From an uncultured Selenomonadaceae bacterium (lineage in GTDB: Bacteria > Bacillota > Negativicutes > Selenomonadales > Selenomonadaceae): a stretch of DNA of 8,716 bases. Below, in pieces: positions 1 through 7,500 of the stretch. Below the pieces are notes generated by a model. That model saw nothing but the letters and a program-made list of their open reading frames with translations, had not been told where the DNA came from and did not search any database. A program made the position numbers and the translations under genes. The DNA lies in assembly GCA_905236255.1 (NCBI GenBank), contig CAJOPK010000270.1:1-8716 (forward strand), read 5' to 3'. Each line of letters starts with the position of its first letter. The first letter of the stretch is position 1.

Positions 1-306
1 AAACTTTTCGACAAAAAATTGGATTATATGATTTACGGCTACATTACAAATTTGACGGTCACTCACCGGGAGTCCGTAGCGACTTCAAATTTGACGGTTC
101 GTGTGGACTTGTCGACGCGAATTGTCGATGCGTCAACCGGAAAAGTCGTTTGTGTTGCGACGGGTAAAGGTGAATCGGCTTCTCGCGGCGGTGCTTACAG
201 AAAATCTTTTAAATTCGGCGGAGATGAAATTTCCGAAGAATGTTGGCATGAGGCTCTCGAAAAAGCCATAAATCAAATTGTAAAAACCATTCAAAAACAG
301 GTTTAA
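1..306 (+). CDS. C-terminal part of a CsgG/LpoB-like envelope protein (5' truncated)
   Basis: The reading frame is open from base 1 (first codons K-L-F-D-K-K) and stops with TAA at 304-306, so the gene begins upstream of the window. The visible 101 residues contain a DYMIYGYITNLTV strand, then a hydrophobic VRVDLSTRIVDASTGKVV hairpin, a Gly/Ser-rich turn (ATGKGES) and a final amphipathic helix (EALEKAINQIVKTI). This order (YxIxGxIxNL, then a beta strand, D-x-x-TGKVV, G-x-G, helix) is typical of the C-terminal half of the CsgG/LpoB-like domain of exported, often lipid-anchored, envelope proteins. No signal peptide can be seen because the N-terminus is missing. A TTG at 19 is in frame but has no ribosome binding site and would cut the domain, so I do not take it as the start. 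The next gene follows after 15 bp, suggesting one operon. Assignment is by pattern only; the exact function is unknown. Confidence 0.6.
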   Translation, partial: KLFDKKLDYMIYGYITNLTVTHRESVATSNLTVRVDLSTRIVDASTGKVVCVATGKGESASRGGAYRKSFKFGGDEISEECWHEALEKAINQIVKTIQKQV

Positions 307-307
307 C

Positions 308-313
308 GGGAGG
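308..313 (+). promoter_or_regulatory. Ribosome binding site for the 438-residue exported protein
   Basis: GGGAGG lies 8 nt before the ATG at 322 and immediately after the upstream stop codon. It supports this start and continuous translation of the two genes from one message. Confidence 0.7.
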
Positions 314-321
314 TTGTTTTT

Positions 322-1638
322 ATGAACTTGAAAAAATTTGCGGCGGGTTTGACTTTTGCGATGATGTTGCCGACGGCGGCATTTGCACACGGTGAATTGT
401 GGTACGATGTAAAATCTCATCTCCCGCAATTCAAAAAACTTGTTGTTTATCCTTTCAAGAGTTTGGACGGGGAATTTCAAATTGACCGGGAAAACGAAAA
501 ATCCGAAACATACCTGATGAATGATTATTTCAACAAGCGTTTTGTTCGCAAGCTGAAAATGAAAACAATTTCTCTCGGTGCATCGGTTAAGGAAAATAAA
601 GAAATTCGCGTTGACGACGAAAAATATCACGATCTCTACAACAATTTTTCTTCCGAGACCGACAGAGCGGCGAAAGTAACGGAAACTACGGCGGCGGACG
701 GCTATATTATCACCAAGATAAATGAAGAGCGTACCGAACCGCATACTTCCCCCGCAAAAGTCGTAAATGTTCCGATGCAGTCATGGACGGAAGAAAAGGA
801 CGGCCCCAACGGAAATCGTACTTACGACGTGCGAAATTGGACGGAACGCCACACAATTCCGGAATATCGACTCATGCTGTATCATTTCGGGCTTGATTAC
901 AATATGTACAACAGAAAAGGCGACAAAATTATGACGTATCGTAATTTTGAACATACTTACGGCGAAAAATACGGCGGCGTGGTCGGTGCCATTCAGGGAC
1001 TTTTCGGCGGCAAACAGACCAAAGAACTCAGACCGGACAGATACCGGGTCGAACTTTTCAAGAGTATAGTCAACGAGTTCAGAAAAGATTTTGAGGATAT
1101 TCAAGACAATTTCAAGGACAACAAGAAAAAAGTTCGCATTTCAAAAACCATAGGCTTTAAGGGAATAAACTTGCCCGGCAATGTCGGCGGTGACGAATAT
1201 TCTTTGAAGTCGATTTATTTCGGAATGAAAGATGCGGCTTTCCAATATACGGACGCAAAAATTGATTACGACGGCAACGGAGGCGCGCAATATTTTGTGC
1301 GGGGCAACATAAACCGTTATTCTTTGGATCGCACCTGGATTGAACCTTGGGCAACCACATACAACAAATTGGTTTCGGAAGAAAAATCCGATTGGTACGA
1401 TGCCAAAGGCGGCAAGCATACCAAGACGGTAAGGAAATATATAACCGAAATTGTGGATCATCACGGTTATTGGAAATACACCGGTACCGTCAGCGGAAAT
1501 TTTGAGCTGATTGATTCAAGCGGCAGGCTTTTGGTATCACACAATGCGACGGAACAGGATGATAAAACTGCCGACGCTTACCTGCATTTCTTGGAAAAAT
1601 TTTACGCAAAGGTCAACACTTATTTTACCGGTAAGTAA
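322..1638 (+). CDS. Exported protein of unknown function with two related halves
   Basis: The product is 438 residues. The N-terminus is a clear Sec signal peptide: MNLKK, a hydrophobic core, then AFA before His23, a good signal peptidase I site. There is no lipobox cysteine, so the mature protein is probably periplasmic or outer-membrane associated. I recognise no named family. The body appears internally duplicated. Residues about 124-213 and 320-412 each begin with a short strand (GYIITKIN; QYFVRGNIN), run through a Trp/charged stretch, and end in a hydrophobic hairpin (YRLMLYHFGLDYNMYNRKGDKIM; the second copy has a WKYTG strand and a FELIDSSGRLLV turn). Each half is followed by a helix rich in Phe/Lys (about 241-260 and 417-436). 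A glycine-rich hydrophobic segment (about 218-231) sits between them. The module resembles the end of the CsgG-like protein encoded just upstream. A shared envelope role is inference; the signal peptide is the firm part. Confidence 0.8.
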   Translation: MNLKKFAAGLTFAMMLPTAAFAHGELWYDVKSHLPQFKKLVVYPFKSLDGEFQIDRENEKSETYLMNDYFNKRFVRKLKMKTISLGASVKENKEIRVDDEKYHDLYNNFSSETDRAAKVTETTAADGYIITKINEERTEPHTSPAKVVNVPMQSWTEEKDGPNGNRTYDVRNWTERHTIPEYRLMLYHFGLDYNMYNRKGDKIMTYRNFEHTYGEKYGGVVGAIQGLFGGKQTKELRPDRYRVELFKSIVNEFRKDFEDIQDNFKDNKKKVRISKTIGFKGINLPGNVGGDEYSLKSIYFGMKDAAFQYTDAKIDYDGNGGAQYFVRGNINRYSLDRTWIEPWATTYNKLVSEEKSDWYDAKGGKHTKTVRKYITEIVDHHGYWKYTGTVSGNFELIDSSGRLLVSHNATEQDDKTADAYLHFLEKFYAKVNTYFTGK

Positions 1639-1653
1639 ATAAGTGAGGGAACC

Positions 1654-1713
1654 GGGAACCGGGGAATCGGACTGTTAACCTGTTTCCCCGATTCCTCCAA
1701 TTCCCTACTTTTT
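1654..1713 (+). terminator. Intrinsic terminator after the exported-protein gene, possibly bidirectional
   Basis: GGAATCGG (1663-1670) pairs with CCGATTCC (1688-1695), extended by G1662-U1696 and G1661-C1697. After a small internal loop, GGGAA (1654-1658) pairs with TTCCC (1701-1705). Five T residues follow at 1709-1713. The stem starts 15 nt after the stop codon of the exported-protein gene. It also abuts the TAG stop of the convergent ubiX gene, so the T-run lies inside the last ubiX codons. Read on the minus strand the stem is followed only by a loosely T-rich stretch (TCACTTATTTACTT), so termination of the ubiX operon here is less certain. Confidence 0.65.
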
Positions 1714-2265
1714 GCCGCGCCATTCGACAATCTTTGACGGGAGATTGAGTTGCAGAAGAATTTTGTTTACAATGTGTTCGATTTGAGCCTGCATTGTTTT
1801 TTCCGTGTGATAGAAAGTCATTATCGGCGGCATTATGACAACCCCGAGTTCGGAAAGAGTGAGCATATTGCGAAGGTGAATCGTGCTGAAGGGCATTTCG
1901 CGGGGAACCAAAACCAATTTTCTGCGTTCTTTTATGCAAACGTCCGCCGCCCGGAGAAGAAGATTTTCCCCGTAACCGACTGAAATTCCGGCAACGGTTT
2001 TCATTGTGCAGGGGACGATAATCATTCCGTCAATCAAAAAACTCCCGCTTGCAATCGCCGCATCCATTTCATGAACATCATAAACGACATCGGCAAGCTG
2101 TTTAATCGCAAAGGAATCAAAATCCGTTTCGTCGCGAATCGTAAGCTCGCCGCCGTCCGTGATTATCAGATGAGTTTCCACATTCGGCATTTCTTTCATT
2201 CTTTTCAAAAGTTCGACGGCGATCAAAATACCGCTTGCGCCGGTTATTCCGACAATAAATTTCAT
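1705..2265 (-). CDS. ubiX: Flavin prenyltransferase, UbiX family
   Basis: UbiX joins a dimethylallyl group to reduced FMN to make prenylated FMN, the cofactor of UbiD-type decarboxylases. The 186-residue product has the family's usual length and motifs: ITGASG near the N-terminus (residues 7-12, FMN phosphate loop), SGSF (73-76), PCTMKTVAGIS (85-95), VPREMPF with HLRNM (120-134) and a PPIMTFY segment (146-152). The last segment has Met where many UbiX proteins have Pro (PPxPxFY). By memory this is closer to the subunits that accompany clostridial or Bacillus aromatic-acid decarboxylases (BsdB/VdcB-like). The start ATG overlaps the stop of the upstream HAD gene (TAATG), with AGAGG 7 nt upstream, so translation is probably coupled. 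No ubiD is in the window; the user of the cofactor must be elsewhere. It is the last gene of the purE operon. Confidence 0.92.
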   Translation of the reverse strand: MKFIVGITGASGILIAVELLKRMKEMPNVETHLIITDGGELTIRDETDFDSFAIKQLADVVYDVHEMDAAIASGSFLIDGMIIVPCTMKTVAGISVGYGENLLLRAADVCIKERRKLVLVPREMPFSTIHLRNMLTLSELGVVIMPPIMTFYHTEKTMQAQIEHIVNKILLQLNLPSKIVEWRGKK

Positions 2266-2996
2266 TATTCGACCTCTTCCCTTGTATCCATTTTCAAAAA
2301 AAGTTTTCCCGGATTTTTTGCGTCAAGTTCATCATAAGACGAAAAAGCAAAATAAGGCGGATCGTCCGGCAAAAATTCCGGCGAAACGGCAGTCAACCAA
2401 AAAGGCGTTATTCCGACTTTTGCGGAGCCGTAAATGTCGCGCTCCAAACTGTCGCCGAAATAAACCGCCTCATGCGGATCCATGTTCAATTTTTCCAGCG
2501 CAAGATTGAACATCGCCGGAGAAGGTTTTTCAAGTCCGGTCTCTTCACTGGTGACAATATAATCAATCAGTTCGGCAAAACCGAGTTTTTTTAATTTCCG
2601 GAATTGAATATGTGCGGTCATGTCCGTGCAAACGGCGGTTTTTATCCCGGAGGCTTTCAATTCGCGTACAAATTCGATCGCGCCGTCAAAAGGCTTGATT
2701 TCACTCAAAAAAGTATTCCAGTATATATCGTACATATCGACCGCATAAATGAAAGGATTTTGCCCGATAAGTTCAAGTGCCGTTTGACAAAACAAAATCC
2801 GGTTGTGTTGAGATGCGCCTTCGGTCAGGCGCATTTTGACGATGCTGCGCGCCCGGCCGTAAATCTCCATAAATTCTTCTTCTTCAATGCCGAATTTTTC
2901 TTTCACAAAATCGCACAATTTTTTCATGGCAATTTTATCGTTTGCATGATAGTCGTAAAGAGTCCCGTCAATGTCGAATATCGCGCCCTTAATCAT
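2265..2996 (-). CDS. HAD-superfamily hydrolase, subfamily IA
   Basis: The product is 243 residues from the chosen start. All four HAD motifs are present: motif I DIDGT (Asp8 nucleophile, Asp10 acid/base), motif II Thr124 in VCTDMT, motif III Lys157 in LEKPSP, and motif IV GDSLERD (181-187, Asp182 and Asp187 for Mg2+). A helical cap lies between motifs I and II (about residues 18-95), as in class C1 enzymes of the phosphoglycolate phosphatase/YjjG type. It is therefore probably a cytosolic phosphatase of a small phosphorylated metabolite; the substrate cannot be read from sequence. I chose ATG at 2996 because an AGGAAAGG site lies just upstream and DIDGT is then at the usual distance from the N-terminus. 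A TTG at 3017 in the same frame would add seven residues without a site. The gene is 17 nt after the CBS/ACT gene and overlaps ubiX by one base. Neighbours suggest a nucleotide or flavin-related substrate, which is speculation. Confidence 0.88.
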   Translation of the reverse strand: MIKGAIFDIDGTLYDYHANDKIAMKKLCDFVKEKFGIEEEEFMEIYGRARSIVKMRLTEGASQHNRILFCQTALELIGQNPFIYAVDMYDIYWNTFLSEIKPFDGAIEFVRELKASGIKTAVCTDMTAHIQFRKLKKLGFAELIDYIVTSEETGLEKPSPAMFNLALEKLNMDPHEAVYFGDSLERDIYGSAKVGITPFWLTAVSPEFLPDDPPYFAFSSYDELDAKNPGKLFLKMDTREEVE

Positions 2997-3013
2997 TGTA
3001 CAATTTCCTTTCC

Positions 3014-3673
3014 TCAAGCGTGCAGACCGATTCTTACAACGTGTTCGACGACAATTCCCTTGCTTTGGAGTTTTGATTTGATTTCGGCAAGTTCTTCCTC
3101 ACTTTCGTCAAGTCTGACGACAATTTCATATTTTTGCGGGGATTGTTTGCAGGTGATTATGCTGTCAATATTTATTCCGTCGTCCGCAAAAATTTTCGTA
3201 AGTTCCGCCATCATTCCGACTTTGTTGTCCACGCCCAAAGTAAGCCGGGTTTTCCCGTCCGGCAGTCCCATGACCTCGATAAAAGTTTTCAAAATATCGG
3301 TAGCGGTAATTATCCCGACAACCGCCCCGACTTCGGAAACAACCGGAAGTCCGCCGACTTTGTTTTCGTACATTATGAGTGCCGCCTCTTCAATCGTGGC
3401 ATCTTCATTGACGGTGATGACTTTTGTCTGCATTATGTCGCGGACGGTGAGTTTGTCCAAAAGTTCGCGGATTTCAAATTTTGAAAGACTGGTGGCCGGT
3501 GAAGGCGAAACTCTCATAATGTCGCGGTCGCTGAAATATCCGACAAGTTTTCCGTTATCGACGACAATCATTCTGTGAAATTTATGTTTTTTCATGAGTC
3601 TGTCGGCTTCTCCGATTTTTGCATCGCTTGAAATTGTTACCGGGTGCTTTGTCATTCTCGTTGCAACAAACAT
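3014..3673 (-). CDS. CBS-CBS-ACT domain protein, AcuB-like
   Basis: The 219-residue product has three small-ligand domains and no catalytic one. The first CBS domain (about 1-60) has MTKHPVTISSDAKIGEA and VVDNGKLVGYFSDRDIM. The second (about 73-132) has VRDIMQTKVITVNEDATIEEA and GLPVVSEVGAVVGIITATDIL. The ACT domain (about 141-215) has LTLGVDNKVGMMAELTKIFADDGINIDSI. CBS pairs typically bind adenine nucleotides and ACT domains often bind amino acids, so a regulatory role in the cytosol is likely. The same architecture occurs in AcuB of Bacillus, but the acetoin genes are absent here and I do not transfer the name. The start at 3673 is fixed by a near-perfect AAAGGAGGAA site 7 nt upstream. The frame stays open to a GTG at 3718 overlapping the purE stop, but that start has no comparable site. 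It lies 41 nt after purE and is co-transcribed with it. Confidence 0.88.
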   Translation of the reverse strand: MFVATRMTKHPVTISSDAKIGEADRLMKKHKFHRMIVVDNGKLVGYFSDRDIMRVSPSPATSLSKFEIRELLDKLTVRDIMQTKVITVNEDATIEEAALIMYENKVGGLPVVSEVGAVVGIITATDILKTFIEVMGLPDGKTRLTLGVDNKVGMMAELTKIFADDGINIDSIITCKQSPQKYEIVVRLDESEEELAEIKSKLQSKGIVVEHVVRIGLHA

Positions 3674-3679
3674 ACAAAA

Positions 3680-3689
3680 TTCCTCCTTT
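3680..3689 (-). promoter_or_regulatory. Strong ribosome binding site deciding the CBS-ACT start
   Basis: On the minus strand this reads AAAGGAGGAA, close to a full anti-Shine-Dalgarno match, 7 nt before the ATG at 3673. It argues against the longer frame that opens with GTG at 3718. Confidence 0.75.
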
Positions 3690-3714
3690 GAATTTGATTC
3701 GTTTGCAAAAATTT

Positions 3715-4209
3715 TCACATTTCCTTAAAAGTTTGCATCACGCGCTCCGATTTTACTTCGACTTCTTTTGCCATGCTTTCGCGATATTCGAGGAGTTTTT
3801 TTTCAATTTCGGAATTGCTTACCGACAAAATTTGCGCCGCCAAAAGAGCCGCATTTTTTGCGCCGTTCACGGCAACCGTCGCAACCGGTATTCCTCCCGG
3901 CATTTGAACCGTACTCAAAAGGGAATCCCACCCGTCAAAAGGCGCGGACGCTATCGGAACTCCTATAACCGGGCGCGTCGTGTAAGCGGCGACAACGCCC
4001 GCCAAATGTGCGGCACAACCCGCCCCCGCAATAAAAACTTTTACATCATTTTTGACGCAATTTTCGACAAATTCGCGTACTCTGCCGGGCGTGCGGTGAG
4101 CCGATGCAACCGTCAATTCAATTTCGATGTTGAAATCTCTCAAAACTTCGACGGCTTTCTTCATTATTTCAAAGTCACTGTCACTGCCCATTATTATTGC
4201 AACTTTCAT
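3715..4209 (-). CDS. purE: N5-carboxyaminoimidazole ribonucleotide mutase (class I PurE)
   Basis: PurE converts N5-CAIR to CAIR in de novo purine synthesis. The 164-residue length is normal. Visible motifs are GSDSD (8-12, phosphate/ribose binding), SAHRTP (36-41, His38), AGAGCAAHLAG (61-71, His68 at the catalytic position), the loop ending in GWDSLLS, and VQMPGGIPVATVAVN (101-115). CAAHLAG differs from the common GGAAHLPG by Gly to Cys and Pro to Ala; His68 is kept, so I expect activity. The ATG at 4209 is chosen because AAGGAG lies 8 nt upstream; a TTG two codons earlier sits too close to that site. It is the first gene of the operon with the CBS-ACT, HAD and ubiX genes. The usual purine neighbours purK and purC are not in the window. 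The stop TGA lies 41 nt before the next start. Confidence 0.95.
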   Translation of the reverse strand: MKVAIIMGSDSDFEIMKKAVEVLRDFNIEIELTVASAHRTPGRVREFVENCVKNDVKVFIAGAGCAAHLAGVVAAYTTRPVIGVPIASAPFDGWDSLLSTVQMPGGIPVATVAVNGAKNAALLAAQILSVSNSEIEKKLLEYRESMAKEVEVKSERVMQTFKEM

Positions 4210-4399
4210 CTTCAAAACTCCTTAACTTGAAATTTGAAATCCGGATGGGATTTGTCCGCACTTTTCCGGGAAAAAGATTTTAAAATTTTCCGTTTGTTTT
4301 TTCTGCCAAAATTGCAACTATCCTGCAAAAAACACCGGAAAATAATATTTGCCGATGTTTGAATTTCCCGTCGATATGAAAAAACTTTTTTCGGGAAGG

Positions 4400-4441
4400 T
4401 TGTCAAGTTTTCCGGCATTTTTTTAATTTCTGTGATAGAAT
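4400..4441 (+). promoter_or_regulatory. Candidate promoter for addA
   Basis: TTGTCA (4400-4405) is followed after 16 bp by TTTAAT (4422-4427), each matching five of six consensus sigma-70 positions. A second possibility is an extended -10, TGATAGAAT (4433-4441), without a good -35. Either would give a leader of roughly 50-70 nt before the addA start. The prediction is from consensus only. Confidence 0.35.
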
Positions 4442-4485
4442 TTTTTCGGAAAGATTGATTAACGAAAATTTGAAAACTTGTGCCG

Positions 4486-4492
4486 AAAGGAG
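4486..4492 (+). promoter_or_regulatory. Ribosome binding site of addA
   Basis: AAAGGAG lies 9 nt before the ATG at 4502 and supports that start. The helicase Q-motif (WTEDQKAAI) begins right at the N-terminus, as in other AddA proteins. Confidence 0.7.
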
Positions 4493-4501
4493 AAAAAATA
4501 A

Positions 4502-7500
4502 ATGGCTTGGACGGAAGATCAAAAAGCGGCAATAGATTCACGAAACGAAAATTTGCTTTTGGCGGCGGCCGCCGGTTCCGGAAAAACCGCCGTATTGACC
4601 GAAAGAATAATTCAACTGTTGCTTTCGGAGGACTCCGGAATTAACGTTGACGAAATGCTCGTCGTAACTTTCACAAAGCCGGCGGCTCAAGAAATGCGCT
4701 CGCGTATTCACGACGCGATAATCACAAAACTTTTGGAGGAGCCGGACGAAACAATCCGCCGGAAATTGGAGCGTCAGACAATTTTGCTCGGCGGCGCGTC
4801 GATAACGACTTTTCATTCTTTTTGTCAATCACTTTTGCGAAGATATTTTTCAAAAATCAATCTGGATCCGAAATTTCGCGTCGGCGAAAAAAACGAACTT
4901 GACATTTTGCGAAAGGAAATTGTCGAAAAAGTTTTTGAGGATAGATATTCGGAAGATGACGAAGCATTTGCAAATTTTGCGGAAAAATTCGGCGGCAACG
5001 AACACGGCGACGACAATCTTCACGAAAATATTTTGAAGTTATATGATGAGGCACGCAGTACTCCGGACCCGGAAGGTTGGCTTGAAAATCTTCCCGCCGC
5101 TTACAATTTGCCGGAAAATTTCCGGCTTAAAGATACGGTCTGGGGAGCGGACGCTTTCCGGTATATCGACGAAATTTTGACCGCCGCACTTGACGAAATA
5201 AATTCCGCACTCAAAATTGCCGTCGAAAAAAATATTGCCAAAGATATAACAACCGCTCAGGAATCCGACATTCCATTTGTCGAAGGCTTGAAAAAATCTG
5301 CCGGAAAAGGCTGGAATGAACTTTTTGATGCTTTGAACACGGATTTTAAAAGAATGACTTCCGGAAAAATTCCCGAAGAACTTAAACCTTCTCACGAAAA
5401 ATTTATGGATTTGAGAAAATCCTGCAAGGCAAAAATCGACAATCTTAAAAAATTCGTAAACGACAACGAAGAAGAAATTTTGAAAAATCTGCGCGCACTT
5501 CACAAAGACGTTAAGATTTTGTCCGAAATTACCTTAAAATTCGGAGAAGAATACACCCGAGCCAAGCATGACCGCATGATTATCGACTTTGACGATATGC
5601 AACATTTTGCCTTAAAAATTTTGAAAGACCCTTCCGTTTCCTCCGCCTGTCGCGAAAAATTTAAGACGGTCATGGTTGACGAATATCAGGACACAAACGG
5701 CGTTCAGGAAGAAATTATCAATCGTATAAAAGGAGAAAACAATTTGTTTGCGGTCGGCGATGTCAAGCAGTCGATTTACAGATTTCGTTACGCCGAACCG
5801 AAAAATTTTATCGAAAGATACCGGGAATATGCCTCCGGAGAAGGCGGCAGAAAAATTGACCTGTCGAAAAATTTCAGAAGTCGCCGGCAAATTTTGGAGG
5901 CCGTCAATTCAATTTTTGAAATTACAATGACCCGCAACGCGATGGAAATTGATTACGACAAAAATGCAAGATTGAATTTCGGCGCGACTTATTATTCGGA
6001 ATATGAAGATGAAAATTCTCTTTCCGAGCCGGTCGAATTTTACAAAATCATTCGCCCGAAAAAAGATTCGCCGAAATCCGGCGCCGGTGCGGAAAATTCC
6101 GATGATGAAATTCCGGAAGAGGAATCTTTCCCCGCAGTTCATGATGAGGCTCAATTCATTTCAAACAAAATCAACGAACTGATAAATTCCGGCAAAAAAG
6201 TTTTGGTCAAGGGAGATTTTCGCCCGGTGCAATTCCGGGATATTGTTGTTTTGATTCGCTCAAAAACCAACGTTCAAACTTTTTTGGAGGTCTTTAAGGA
6301 AAACAACATTCCGGCTTATGCGACGGACGAAAGCGGATATTTTAAAACCATCGAAATTAAAATAATGATGTCGCTCTTGAGTATTTTGGACAATTCCCGA
6401 CAAAGTGTTCCGCTTGCCGCCGTCATGTTGAGTCAAATCGGCGGATTTAATGCGGAGGATTTGGCAAGACTTCGACTGCGCGACGGATACGCCGATTTAT
6501 ACGATCTTGTCGAAAATGATGCGGAAGAAAATCCGGAAGGGGATTGTGCAAAATTTTTGAACAAGATAAAAAATTGGCGGGAACTTTCCCGGCAGGTCGG
6601 GGTGCCGGAACTTTTGAGTACGATTTACCGGGAAACCGGATTTTATGATTTTGTCGGGACAATGACTCAGGGGGTTGTCCGGAAGGCAAATTTGCGTATG
6701 CTTGCGGATCGTGCCGCCGATTATGAATCAACTTCATTCAGGGGACTTTCGCGATTCATTCAATTCATCAAAAAAATGCGCGAACTTGACAACGACTTGT
6801 CTGCCGCCCGGACTTTGGGAGAAAATGAAGATGTCGTCAGGATTATGACAATTCACAAGAGCAAAGGTCTTGAATTTCCGGTTGTCTTTGTTGCGGAGGT
6901 CGGAAAAAGATTTAATTTGCGCGATACGAGCGAATTTATTTTGACCCATAAAGATTTCGGAGTTGCGCCGTTTTTCGTGCCGGACGATACCCACGCAAGA
7001 CTTCCCACTTTTGCGCGGGAAGTGGTTTCAAGAAAAATTTTGGAGGAAAGCCGGGCCGAAGAACTCCGGGTTTTGTATGTCGCATTGACACGGGCAAAAG
7101 AAAAATTGTTTTTGGTCGGCTCCGTCAAGGAAAGCGAAACGGATAAATTTTCGGATTGTGCGGAACTTGAAAAAATTCCGTCGTATGTTTTGCAATCGGC
7201 AAACGGTTTTACGGATTGGCTTTCAATGGCGGAAAGTCACGCCCAAAATTTTATCGAATACAAAACTCTTTTGCCTTCCGAAATTCCGGCTTATTCCGGC
7301 GAAATTTTGGCGGAAGAAAAATCGGAAGAAATTGAAATCAAATCCGCTCCGGAAAAATTGGAAAATTCCCCGCTTGCGACAATTCCGGCAAAAATCACCG
7401 TCACCGAACTCAAACGCCGGGCGGCAGAATTTGAAGAAGGCGAAATTGTACCGGTTAAAATTCTTCCGGAGCCGGAAAAAACTTTGTTGCACCGCCGCCC

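Larger units (their letters stand above)
4210..4501. other. Divergent intergenic region between purE and addA
   Basis: This 292-bp AT-rich region separates the two divergent genes and must hold both promoters. It contains an odd-centred palindrome, TTTTCC-G-GGAAAA (4262-4274), and further TTTTCCG/CGGAAAA-like copies near 4286, 4335, 4386, 4408 and 4441. A loop of one base cannot form an RNA hairpin, so a DNA-binding site is the only functional reading of the palindrome, and none is demonstrated. I saw no convincing purine riboswitch, PurBox or LexA box. On the minus strand TATTAT (about 4344-4349) is the best -10-like hexamer, but it has no matching -35. I see no credible small gene here. Confidence 0.5.

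Noticed and set aside
133..744. Minus-strand open frame of 203 codons across the first two genes
   Set aside because: It is antisense to two well-supported genes, has no ribosome binding site, and its Phe/Arg-rich composition is what antisense reading of Lys/Glu-rich genes gives.
2997..3017. Longer HAD start at TTG 3017
   Set aside because: It would add seven residues with no suitable ribosome binding site, whereas ATG 2996 has AGGAAAGG upstream and places DIDGT at the usual position.
2604..3578. Plus-strand open frame of 324 codons opposite the HAD and CBS-ACT genes
   Set aside because: It spans two genes with clear domain motifs on the other strand, shows no recognisable domain, and its Ser/Ile-rich second half mirrors the CBS-ACT codons.
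3619..4230. Plus-strand open frame of 203 codons opposite purE
   Set aside because: It is the antisense shadow of purE, which has all its class I motifs. The shadow shows no domain or start signal.
4210..4501. Purine riboswitch, PurBox or LexA site upstream of purE and addA
   Set aside because: I looked for the conserved purine-riboswitch core, CGAAC-type boxes and CGAAC-N4-GTTCG SOS boxes and saw none convincing. The short palindromes fit general AT-rich and CCGG-rich background.
4212..4541. Minus-strand open frame of 109 codons filling the purE-addA gap
   Set aside because: It would overlap the start of addA and the addA and purE ribosome binding sites, is Phe/Lys/Ser-rich without any domain, and lies in AT-rich DNA expected to carry promoters.
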